Shown: positions 9,075-21,700 of the stretch, piece after piece
Position numbering within the stretch: the first letter of the stretch is position 1
Layout: every line of letters starts with the position of its first letter
Assembly (NCBI RefSeq): GCF_000003605.2
Contig: NW_003143808.1
Location: 244,622-270,756 of the forward strand
Source: Saccoglossus kowalevskii
Taxonomy: Eukaryota; Hemichordata; Enteropneusta; Harrimaniidae
Length of the DNA: 26,135 nt
Direction: 5' to 3'
The notes under the pieces: generated by a model
What the model saw: only the letters and a program-made list of their open reading frames with translations
Told to the model about the DNA's origin: nothing
Databases searched by the model: none
Made by a program: the position numbers and the translations under genes

Positions 9075-12070
9075 AAGTGTCTGTAAGTTGTGATATTTAG
9101 AACACATTATCACATTAACTCAAACATGTATTAACAGATAGAAAACTATAGATATTCACCCGTACAAGGATCTTTGAAGCATGTGTACGTAGCCGACTCC
9201 TATAAGAGATCACAACAAATAAACCAATAAAATTGAATATATCTGGTAAAATGAACGACTCCAACGCTTTAAAGTAATTTAGAAAAAGAAGCCGAGTCAG
9301 ATACGATTATCTGGATTGGTCATATATGTTCAGCAACGATCTTTTGGAAATTTGGGGATTTTTCAAGAATATTTAACGTATAGGATGCTTGTTTAGTTGA
9401 TTTTTTATTATATTCTTAGTTTCAGAGTTGTTAGCAATAGCAATTTCTTGAATGTGACCCACAGCATCTATCTATACTTCCAACAGAGGATGTTATGGGC
9501 AATTGTTTAAAATGAACTACATACGACTAACTTGCAGGAAACGTTCACCAGAGTCACTTATGGTATATGATACTTTAGGCAGTTTTTTTGAACTCTTAAT
9601 TGTTTCACTATGGTCTCACCTATTGGATATCTGATAGGAATTTTAACTGTAGACGTGTTAAAATATCATCAATCGAATCACAAGTTGTCAATATGATCCA
9701 TATATGTATGATATATTTCATATATCTATACCCGGGCTCACTTCAGTAGCATCAAGTCATAAAATGAAAAACCTAGAAAGCGTCATCTGTACTAAACTCA
9801 ACATTGGCTAGTACTCAAATACTTGGCGTTATAAACATAAACAAAATAAACTCAAATAGCTCAACTATAGTCTATTAGGTGCGGCATTTTCGTTAACGTG
9901 ACCGTGATTTTCAAAATGAATTGTTCGGTTTTATTCTGATGCTTCTAAACTTAGAATGAGTAGATTTAATACCAGACTTGCTATATCTTTCCATTCCTTG
10001 GTCATATTGTACGCTTATCTTATTTGCGAGAATTTGGCATGATAGAACATCGTTAATTATTTGTATAATATTCATTTGTCAAGATATGTTTTTCATGCCA
10101 TGAGATGATGCAATTAACTTATGTCTCAACTCTCAACATGGTTTAACCTGCTGGTTATATAATCAGGGTCACTAAATTCCACATGCTTAGTAAAAGTCAA
10201 ATAACCTTGTTTGGGTAATTTAAGTGAATTTAACGATGTTGCTAGTTTTTTGTTTGACTTTTATTGTAGAGCAGTAATCAATAGCACATAATTCTTTCAG
10301 CTTATGTTTATGGTTACGCGTTTTAACATGTCATTAATTTTACATTGGAAAGGGTGCAGGTTGTTATTATATACATGTTTGCATAAATTGTGTGTTTCAG
10401 CAATGCAAAATGAACATCAGTTTTATTTTAATCTGGAAGTTGTTGCAGTCCAAACTCTAGGTTTATACAAGTATGTCATTCAAACTGTACTGAATGGACT
10501 GTTTGTATCTTACTTGGAAACGTTCAAAGCTAACAAATTACAAACTACCAAGGCAATCAATGATATATGTTGTTTGGTAAATAAAACAAATAGTAATTTT
10601 ATTATTGTCATGAATGTTATTGTCGACCATCAAAATCCCAATACAATTATATTTACTTCATGTGGTATTTGTAGCATATCACGCTTCGGACGACAATATA
10701 TATCTAGGTAGGTATATCATTTTTTAAAAGATTTGAATATATTAACTTTTATTTTGCACTTTAGGGTTCATCATATGTTATTGTCGGCCACCATATCATT
10801 GTCCCAGCCAGTGATATTTCCTTCACGTGGTATATTTTTAAATGTATTACTGTTATTTATAGAAAGTCGAATCGTATTGCCCATTTTAATCTTTACAGTA
10901 TAATGCATCGCGTGAAGGTCATCAAGACAGTTTCGTTTCTGTGTGCAGACATTGGAAACAAAACTGAGGTAGGTGTATAAATTTTAATAAGATACAGAGA
11001 AAATGAAGAATGTGTAAAGTGAAATGTATGTATTTTTGTAACAATACAGACTGTTCTAAATACAACTTAGATTTCTGTGGTCGGGTTAAATTGTTTCAAC
11101 CTTACCTCAATTGCTATTTCAGTTTGAACGATAAGATAAATATTGGCTGCATATGACTGTACAATTATGTGCGCAGTAAATGTAAGCGTACTCAGAAAAT
11201 GTCGATAGGAATGTATGTCTTGAACAAACATTATATGGCGACGTTGGCGGGCATATGTTTAATATTAATTTAATCATGTATGGCCCACAAATATTCGCTG
11301 AATCAAATTATAATTCCATCACATTCAGTCATTCAAGATCTGAAACATCGAATAATGTCTGCAAGTACTCAGAATGAGACAAATTAGCACATTTGAATTG
11401 GTTTTATTTTGCTATATATTTGTGTCAAAAAGTATAAATACTGAAAACCGTACTTTCATCCTAGATGGTTTACGCAACAAAGAAGCAAATGTATTAAACA
11501 TACTTATATTATAATTCAAACATAATATTTGTCCAATCACAATGAAATTCTTGTCTACAATAAACATTAAATGTGACATCTCAAAATAACAATGTGGAAC
11601 TCTTACTTTACAATGTTCGTATTCTTTCTTGACTGTTCTCTTTCTGGACGACATGGCTGAACAATGGGATTTGTCTGTACTTTATCTTTGACGTTGTAGT
11701 TGTAGTTGTAGTTGAATGTTATCCGCGTTGATTGAACAATAATAATTTTAGTTTCCGGTAGTGAGTGAGTGAGTAGTCTAATATTTTCCTGAAATCTTCG
11801 TGAAACATTAACTCCGGGTCATTGGCCCTTACGTAAATATCAAAAACACCTCCCTAACTTAAGTAAGAATAAAAAGTTCTGTCACATGAAAAATGAATGC
11901 GTAAATACATTTACAAATATCCATAGCAAACTGGGGCATTCGAACCACGACATAACAATGACAAAAGATCTATGATGGCTGACAACTAATTTACTAAATA
12001 GCGGTCGCAATAATGGTATATTTAATTATAGAGAACTTCGTTACAATAAACCCTCCACCCCTAATAGGAT

Positions 12071-12129
<59 letters not shown>

Positions 12130-12674
12130 TTTGTTTGTTTGTTTGTTTGTGCTATGTCAACTCTGGGTGTTCTTCAGTCTTTCAACGACTCACCCATTGT
12201 AATTATCGTAGACGTCGACTAGTAACAAGGCAGTTTAGCATGGTTGTCTTGCGACGAATACCAGCCCTACAGTTGCACGTAGGCACACAACACTTGCAGG
12301 GAAAATTAGCCACGTGAATCATCACACAATAGTTTATGTAGACATCGCCGCTTTGTCATAGAATGGACAATGGCGTTTTTCTACTAATCAGCGGCCTCAA
12401 TGCATGCAATTTCTATACATATTTCTCATGTTAGTGTGAACTAGGTACAATAAGTTTGAGAATGATTGTGATATACGTTATGCACGCCTGTTCCACCTAA
12501 GGATTCCCAGCTTTGTGATAAAGTTTTGATTAATACAAGTTAGAATATTGAGCCTAGTGAATGTGTATTTGATTACTAGATACCATTTAATTTACACCCC
12601 AAAGCTGCTGTCCTGGAGTGATTTTAAACATATCTGTATCTTCATAGCATTTAGCATTCAAGATATCGAACAGA
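9075..12674. other. Intergenic region, no recognised gene
   Basis: About 3.6 kb of AT-rich sequence without recognised coding domains. It contains a degenerate direct repeat (10614-10670 and 10775-10835, both with ATGTTATTGTCG then CACGTGG- or CATGTGG-type sequence). It also holds a GTTGTA hexamer array (11693-11714) and an (ATTT)n/(GTTT)n microsatellite (12069-12150). The promoter of copy B may lie at the right end if the candidate first exon is correct, but I see no definite TATA box there. Confidence 0.5.
12069..12150 (+). repeat. (ATTT)n then (GTTT)n microsatellite
   Basis: A near-perfect run of ATTT tetramers passes into about five GTTT tetramers. Open frames reading FIYLFIYLF through it are artefacts of the repeat. 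Confidence 0.95.
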
Positions 12675-12707
12675 ATGAAATCACCAAGACACTGCAGTAG
12701 TAATGTG
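12675..12707 (+). CDS. Candidate first coding exon of copy B
   Basis: ATG at 12675 has A at -3, a favourable context. Eleven codons (MKSPRHCSSNV) run to a strong donor, GTG/GTAAGTAC, in phase 0. That is the phase needed by the exon at 15578, which starts ITDLLEARHV. SLC17 proteins usually have a short N-terminal tail before the A-R-[YH]-V-L segment, so the length fits. Many chance ATG-plus-donor pairs exist in 3 kb, so this is a proposal only. Confidence 0.4.
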
Positions 12708-15700
12708 GTAAGTACATGATACATTAAAATATGTGATGAATATGCATGTACATTGACTTTGACTACGTTGTTTTGCTTCCAGGATACCCGCCAAAGACCA
12801 TTGTACAGGCATTTTTTAAAAGCAATTATAAAAAAAAAAGATTATAAACAATCGTTCGGTACATAATCGGATCACGTATGAATTTACATATAGACTTCAA
12901 AATCGTATTACCACAACAAATAATATATTTCTTTATATATTCAAAATACTGTCAGTAAGTGCTATAAATCAAATATTGACATTGATTTTGATCACCTTCA
13001 AATGTGACTTTAATTAACACTCTTTTTTACACGTTTGTCACATTGTAAGGCCTGCTTATTGCTAATGAGCAGGCACCCACATAACTTACACTGGACAGGG
13101 GGTTATTTCACTGCTAGCATGCGGTAGTCAATACAACAGTACTGGATATTAAATACACATACACTAAAATATCAAGTTAAAGCACCTGGCTTTAATAACT
13201 CTCAAAATAATTACAAGAAATAAAGCACAGAAAAATACAATGAATAAAGTAATTAAAATAGGGGATTGCCTAAAGAAGTGTGCATTGATGTTAACTAACA
13301 GTTCCAGGATGTAGAAATGGATGACAGGCAATGGCTTTTGCAACACCACAACGAAGAAAATACAGGAGTCTTGCTTGTAAAGGAACGCTGTTATTCTGGA
13401 GGGCACCGCTGGATAAAGGATGCTGACAACGTTCTATATATAACGCATGACAAAGTCAGGGTACGCATTAGGAGCATTATTCATCGAGCATTTTTTCTAA
13501 ATAATGATGGTACTAGTCGTTAAAAACACTTTGTTAATAACAAGACAGATGCAAAACGTTTCTGGTTGATTTTTTGCATGAAGCTGAATTTGTACAGGAA
13601 TTAACACTAGCGGCACAAACTGTTAATAACACTGTTATGATCTCAGTGGACACCAATATCATTCATCTGATGTTTCTCCGTTCACCATTCAAGATCAAAG
13701 TCACATCTCCAACGACAGTAAACAGTCCATGAACTTTTTTTAGAGACAAAGTACACAATTTCAAATCTACAAACTGCAATCATATTGTTTCTATTCATTC
13801 CCTGATGAAATATCAAATTCCTTGTGGTCACATGTTTTGCAGGATCATCTGTATATAATTCAGGACGTTAGGGTAGTATTAGGGATAGGAACAAGTCTTA
13901 ATGAGCCCTTACCGAATTGATCAATTTGTATTTCCTGTCTCTAGTATCTTCGACGTCTATAATTACCATTTGTTATGATTTAAAAGTCGGGTTGGCGATG
14001 TACCAAATCTCCCCATGTCTTCGGGTCATCTTTGCACAATTCCCTCTGCTTATATATATATTGATTACAAAATCCTCGAAAATCACAGTAAAATTCAAAG
14101 TTTCCAATTGCAAATTATCTTCGAATATAAACCGTTTATTTGAACGGCAAGAGGTATTTGGATACTTTTATCTCAGTACTTTGAACAGATGAATTTTGAA
14201 AATAATTCGTAGAGAAATACAACATTCAATTATTATATAAAAGTTGTTCGTTCAATGTGTTTGCTAAATTATGCGAACAATTGTATGTTTTTTTTAAAAC
14301 AGAGAAGACAGAATGTCTCAGTGTAAGGCCTGCTTATTGCTATTGAAAGGGCAACCACAGAACTCAAACTGGACAGGGGATTCTTTCACTGCCAGAATGG
14401 GGTAGACAAGACAATAGTACTGGAAATGAGATACACATACACTAAAATATCAAGTTAAACCTCTTAAAATAAATACAAGAATAATGCAGTGAATAATACA
14501 ATGAATAAATTCTCTGAAATAGGGTAGTGTCTAATGAAGTGTGCATTGGTGATAACTCACAAAGTTCCAGGATGTGGAAATTAATGAAAGCCGATGGCTT
14601 CTGCAACACAACGACGAAGAAATACAGGAGTCTTGCTTTCAGAGAAACGCTGTTATTCTGGAGGGCACCGCTGAAAGCAGGAGATCGCAGAGCAGTTCAT
14701 ACCAGTCTACAGAATGATGGCCGAAGCCTATATCACTTGTCTTGCAATATTGCAGCAGCAGCACACATGGTAATAAGTTGAAATGGTGGACCCCAACTGT
14801 CCTCAGAGCAGTCAATGTATATGCATAAATGAATGAATGGCCCAGATTCAGGTAAATCACCTGGGTTTCCACATGAGTAAATCAGAATGTTGTCTTGCTA
14901 GCAGCTGTCACACCTAGGCAAGTCAGTAGACAGTAAACTTACTTTGTTATGTAAATCACACGCACACCTGGCAGATTCCAATTGTCCTTTCAGATAGAGT
15001 TGTAAACAAGTATGACCTGTCAATCAACTTTATGACAGTTATCACACGGCAATGCATACCGTTTCTGCACATGATTCCAGGCACACTACTATTTGCAGGG
15101 TTTGAGGCAGAGACTGACTTTAGTGATTTTTCATATATAATAATAGACAACTCGTTTCTCGCTCCTCACCTGATCTGTCATCAATAAGTCCTTAACTCCT
15201 TCAAAACTCTAACTAATCAACTTCAGACAGTTCTACCCATCGATAAAAATAAGCCTAAAATAGCTAGCAGAATGCAGCATTATTTCCTCTACAATGTGTG
15301 GGGAATTATTTGGTTTGCATCCGTGATGAGGCTATTCGTACCATAGCAGAAAATTACATATGAAGGTAAAATAACCAACATAACAACATACAATTTGGCT
15401 TGTCGCATGTCGCTTGTCATTTGGTCACTCATTCATTCATTCACTCACTCACTCTCTAACCCACTTTCTCACTCACTCACTCACTCACTCACTCACTCAC
15501 TCACTCACTCACTCACTATCTTACACACTCACTCACACACTCACTCACACACTCACTCACTCACTATTTATTCACAGATTACTGATCTGCTCGAAGCACG
15601 TCATGTGTTGTGCCTGCTTTTATTCCTTTCGTCATTAAACACAGGAGCACTGAGATATAACCTAAGTATTACCATAGTTGCTATGGTGAAAACAACTACC

Positions 15701-18700
15701 AATGAACAATCAGTGAATGATACACGAATGCAGTGCAATATTGATAGCAATACTCATGACAATACAGTAGAGATTTTAAAACAAAAGGTAAGACCATCAA
15801 GCCAGTTATATGCATGTGATATGATGTTAGCTAAGATACACGACACACGCACATTGAGAATACATCTTGTCCACCAAATACAACATGTTTGTGACAGTAT
15901 TGTTAGTTGGTGTTCATTGTACAACGATTTGTTTACTTTTGAATTGTAGGGTGATGAATTTGATTGGAGTAGTTATCAACAAGGTCTCGTTCTTTCTGCA
16001 TACTTATATGGTCACATTTGTTCACAATTTATATATTTATCGCTGACGAGAATAACAGGGCCGTATTATATAAACTTCATAAGTCTGCTGATCTCTGGAT
16101 TACTCTCGATGCTGACGCCGGCATCTGCAGGGTTGGGATTCGGCGCGTGCTTTGCAGTCCAGTTTATGCTTGGTGTTTTACAGGTATGTGGTCATCTTGT
16201 AACTCATATCTCACGGTTATATTATCGATCTCTAGTCATAAATTTACAACAAACGAGATGCCCCAAGACGATATTTATCATAATTCCGAACAAATGATAA
16301 AAAGACAATAACTAAAATCATTGTTACGTTAGATACAAACCCTATGTGGTAACGTGACGTAAATAAATCCCTTTTTAAAGGCTCAAATGAGTACAGTGAA
16401 AATATTGAAACGTATACACTTGTTGTTTGTTAAATGTTAAACAGAAAATGATATAACACTGTCACAACGATTTTGTATCATTTTTTTTTTTCGTTTAAAT
16501 ATCACCAGAACATGTTTTTTAAATATTTATGTTTACCAAAAAAAATTGAACAATTCTAATAACGGGCTGCTGAGCAGTTCTCAAGTTTGAATGAATTTGA
16601 TCTTTTCATAGTTATGTGAAATTATGTCAAGAACCGTAACATGGCTCGGTCACGTAAATCACGTTTCTCATATTATTCATAATGGCGTACTTGATATTAC
16701 AGTTCACGAATTTAGTTATTTACTCTATGTGGGAAAGCTGGTCACCTGCAGAAGAAAGGAGTAAACTTTTGTCGTTTGCGACATCAGGTATAGTGTGATT
16801 CATTACATGTTTTAAGATTTGGTATATTCATTGTTTTCAGTAAACTCACATAATTTTACTTAATAACAGTGCTACCTTGGAAAATTGTTCTAGAATAGAA
16901 AACGTTATATTTTTGTAAACGACTTACTGCTTTCGGCGAGGGGTGAAATCATCAATGATTTATTCATATAATACAGTCAAACAGAACTACAATGTTTTTA
17001 TTTACACACATATTTTCATGACATATCGAAAACATAACGAGGTATTTATTCACAGCATGCAATGTATTTGCAATTTCTGGGCTATTTGAATCGAATGGAG
17101 ACAAGATATGACGCAGTTGCCTTTTGTTTCCAATGTATGTACATATAGGACAACATGTGTAAATATGTCCCATGATAAAGAAGACAGGTTTCTGGATCAA
17201 CTTTCGTTAAATATAAATGGCCACCATTCGACCACAAAAACCAACATGAATAAAAACTATATAATATGATATGCCCAAATTACCGATACTCTCAATGAAG
17301 TTTAGACAAAATTTGTTCACGCACGACTGAAATCTATTTCCGGAATGGCAGCAGTATTTGATTCTGGTGATTTTTAGCACTAAAGAAAATGAAGGTCGGT
17401 TAATAGTCTCAAAGCATCTTTCTAGTTGGATATTTTGAAACCGATCTGCAAAACAGTGTGTTACGCTTTATGGACCTGCAATGCACAAATATTTCCTAAG
17501 TGTAAATGAAATATGTCTTTACAAGATCGGCAGCTCCTAAGTTTCTGAAAAAGCAGAAACGTTCACTTGATTTGGATGTTTTCAACAAAATATCAAAAAC
17601 TCAATTTTGTATTGGATCATGAAACGACCACAATTAGATCTGTATCATATATGGTCAATATAGGAAGCTTGAAGGGGGTCGCGAATAGCATTCATTTGAA
17701 AAATGGCCTTCATTTGGCTATTTTAACTTAACAAAATGACATACATCGAAATTCTTTGTAGTTCAATGTACATTGGAAAAATTGAACGAAATACGATATC
17801 TGGTTCGAAGTGACAGAAATATTTGTATTTGATGATTTGTTGATAATAAAATGGCCGCTATTCAGTCATCTTGAAAATTAATAAACCTGCATATGTATAA
17901 AGATGTGCAAAACCTATGTTTGAAGTTTGAACATGATCGACCCAAACATAACCGAGATACAGGTGAGGTCATTACCTGTTATCATGCAGTAATGGGCAAT
18001 GTGTCATTCTTTATTTCTGTATGTACTGCTTCATAGGACTTTATCATTTCTGATTGTTTTCCTAAGTTATTAGATAAGCAATAAACTCAATTTCATTCGA
18101 CAACTAGGTAGTCATATGGGAAGTGTATTGTCGTTTTGGATTTCTGGTTTACTGAGCGCCACAGTTGGCTGGGAATGTAGTTTTTACTTATTCGGTAAAT
18201 ATAATTTTCTTGATTCCCTTTGTTGTACATGTGACTATTTCAATATTATTACTGTTGATATAGTACAGGCAAACTACAAGCACATACATAACATTGAGCA
18301 CATACATATAAACGATAAACATAATGTTAATACATGTGTGGATAGGAAACATGTCGAATATGAAGAACATATTCAATTATTCGAAATATATATGAGTGCT
18401 TTAACGGAATAATGGCTACAATAACATTATATATTAATTTGAACCTAACTCTCAAAGACTATATACGCATGTCCCTGGTAAACGAAATAACTGTGTGTTT
18501 TTCAAAACTCGCAGGGTGTGCAAGTCTGCTACTAAGTTTTATGTGGTTGTGGTTGGTGTTTGAGTCACCCGATGACCACCCTCGAATCTCAGAAACTGAA
18601 AGACGATACATTAAACAATCAAATGCCATAACATGTATGAAACAGGTAAAAGATAATATCAATTGGTTAAAATTGCTTTGTACGATTAGACAAATTATTG

Positions 18701-21700
18701 ATTTACATATTTCATTGGTGACATTTCGATTTATTTCAGCAACGAAATATTCCGTGGAAATCTATATTGACATCAAAGCAAGTGTGGGGACAAGCCGTCG
18801 CTAAGTTTTGTCAAAACTGTTACTTGATATTGTTGCTTCTATCTCTGCCAACCATCTTACATACAATGTACGGTGTTGACATAAATACAGTAGGACTGTT
18901 TATCAATTACATCATCATATATAACACTGATTCTATATATATCTTATTGATTGAATATATGTTTCAGTGATTGATTGATTGATTGGTTCGCTCGTTCGGT
19001 CAGTTGGCTAGTAAGCTAGTTGATTGATTCATGTTAGCAAGCTGTGTTATATCATAAATATTTCAGGTAAATATTGTGTTTATATTTATTCACATTTTAT
19101 TATTTATATTTTGCCATTAGAATGGAATGTTGTCTTCCTTGACGGCATTCTGTGTTTGGGCATTCATGATGTTCTTTGGTTGGTTATCGCAAGTCATTGT
19201 GAGAAGGAGGAATATGTCGGTTATCAATACAAGACGAATGTTCACCTTATTAAGTGAGTAGAGTTGCCCATTTGGTAATAGATCAAGTTTTTTAAATATG
19301 AGGTGATTTGATACCTCAGCTCATCAAGATTATATATGACTCCCGTCAGGGGTAAAACATATTACTGACACTTATGGCGCCACAGGCCAGTGATATATTC
19401 TAATCATTTTCCAAATTAAGGCAGGTCATTGTTGAATGAAATCACTTAACGCGGCCATGTAATGTATGATGAATTGATCTGACAAACTACACTAAATATG
19501 TGACTTCACATTACTATCAATGTTAAGGGCGCTACCCTCAATTCGTTACTCAGAATGATAATAGCGGTAATTTCGTAGTCTTCACGAAGTTTATTGTGTT
19601 GTCTATACCATCCAGGTAAACTACAGTACAAAAGTACATATAAAACTTGAGGAACGTCACAGTGAACATGTACATTTTGAATCATCAAATACAAACCCAT
19701 AAAATACATAGAATCAAAACAATTGTAATGTCGGAACCAATCATTTAATCATTTCAATCGCTACTAGAAAATGCATGCTAATTGACTATTCACTTAGATT
19801 TCGGGGCAAACTGACGGAGCCCGGTCTTTAAATGGCTGCCATATTCGTTGACGGCATTTCTACTCCAGTGCGTAATAAACAAACAGACTTCAATTGTAAT
19901 AGAGGGTGTACAACAGTAGCAACAATCAAATATTTGAACGTAAGATGGTTGTATAACTTCATAATCAATTATGGAATTTAGTTTATAAATTTGAAAATAA
20001 AATGCTTTCACATATAATGCAATATTAATTTGAATATTGGGAGTTTAAGTTTTAACTTCGCTAGTCGTGACCTTTAAAATTAGGATTTCTGACGAATCCA
20101 GTGACTGAAGCAGTTCAATATTTAACCTTGACCATTGTTGCAACACTTCGGCTCCCAAATTATATTTCGTTAAGTATTGCAATATTTCACATTCTATGTA
20201 GAGCATAATATAGAAGTAAACATCGATACTTGCATTAATCTCATTGTAATATAACATTGATATTTTTAAATATCTCCATACTGAACGAACTTGTTATCAG
20301 TCAAATGTTTGGGCATAACCAGTTTTTCCATTACAAACAGTCTCACTGATTATATTTTTAAATACAATTGTATCGTGTATCATGTCATATCATAACCAAA
20401 ATTAGGATAGTTTTTTTTTCTTTAATTGACCATACTCCACTAATACAAAAAATATATCGCTTTTCTGCAATCGCACTTTAATAAAAAATAGTTGCTGGTA
20501 ATATCAGCGCTACCACTAACACGTTTAAGACAATTATTAACAACTTTAAAGGCAAGTGTCTTCAGAAATGTTGTTCATAAACATGTAGGACGCCGTATAC
20601 GAGTATAATACAATACAGCCTGCCTCGTATCAATGGCAATTACTGATATCAATATACAAATGTGATATAGTCTCCATACTATGGCTCAACATTTCTTTCA
20701 TATAAATCAACTCCTATGGAGTACGGCCGCCGTTAAAAAGCATGGTGACAGTGAATAAATACTCACTTTTCTAAAAATAATGTGGCTTATTTCAAGCCTG
20801 TGTTCAGTCACCTCCTAGAATCAGAATAAATGTTTACTATCATGATGTTTTTATGCATTTGAAAGTAGTGTTTACTAACAGAAATAATGAAAATAAACAA
20901 AAGAAATAGTGATTTTTACTTTTTTTGAAACTATAAATCTATGTTGTCAGTTGTGTTCACGATGTTGAATTTCACGAGCTTGAAAATATCATTGCTCCAA
21001 CAATTCGCGATTATCCATCTCCGTTTTTGTTTGGTATGTAAATTAATGTTTTTACATGGAATTATTGTTAATTGTTGAATGTTTTTTTGTTAATATCTGT
21101 GTATACCTGATTTGTCTTGCAGCGCTGTTTTATTTTACCTAAAATTATAAATTTAGCGAACTGTCATTGTTTACTAACGGCTGGCAGTGGCGTCAGCTGC
21201 GTATGTTTGTAAAATATAAACGAAACAATATCGTCTTTCATGGCGGCGATTCTGATTGTTTTAAATATGTTCTCAATGTCCAAATTTCATTCATACAACT
21301 TCAAGAAAAGATAGATCACTGGTGAGCTTCATGTGTGTTTCTCTTTAGGTATGATTCTTCCTGCTGCACTGCTGATCATCGTTGCATACACTGGATGTAA
21401 TGAAGCATTGACCGTGTCACTAGTAGCTATATCAGCGGGATTTTCTGGCACTTCTTCTGCAGCATTCAAAGTGAATGTCTTTGAAATTGCTCCGAGCTAT
21501 GGGGGCGTTATTTATTCGGTGATCAGTTTTATAAGTTGTTTGAGTGGGCTTCTTGCTCCAGCTCTTATTGGTGCACTAAACAATAATAAGGTAACCTAGT
21601 TCGTAAATACGATTTACACAAATTCTCACATACCAATATTGTAAGCCAATATTATAGGCGTTCCCTTTTCAATTATGTTGTATTATGCCAGCTAGGCAGT

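Larger units (their letters stand above)
12708..15577 (+). other. Probable intron 1 of copy B, rich in repeats
   Basis: If the candidate first exon is right, this is a 2.87-kb intron. It holds a duplicated repeat of about 370 bp, a possible transposase relic near 15.0-15.2 kb and the (CACT)n tract before the acceptor. If the exon is wrong, the stretch is 5' flank and the true start lies elsewhere in it. Confidence 0.4.

Noticed and set aside
10304-10711. 135-codon plus-strand open frame as a gene or exon
   Set aside because: No recognised domain or signature, and composition typical of AT-rich background. Acceptor-like and donor-like sequences at about 10399 and 10708 are common by chance.
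11930-11960. tRNA T-arm-like GGTTCGAATG on the minus strand
   Set aside because: No convincing acceptor, D-arm or anticodon arm could be fitted around it.
12013-12222. FIYLFIYLF-type hydrophobic protein
   Set aside because: Produced by translating the (ATTT)n microsatellite.
15426-15566. CRISPR-like or satellite array
   Set aside because: The unit is a 4-base microsatellite without spacers.
15395-15577. HSLTHSLTH repeat as the N-terminus of copy B
   Set aside because: The frame is continuous with the real exon, but the segment is microsatellite and a clear AG acceptor precedes the first conserved residues. SLC17 N-termini do not look like this.
18116-18412. 98-codon open frame across copy B exon 4 and beyond
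   Set aside because: Only the first part, to 18194, is conserved and ends at a GT donor. The rest reads through intron 4.
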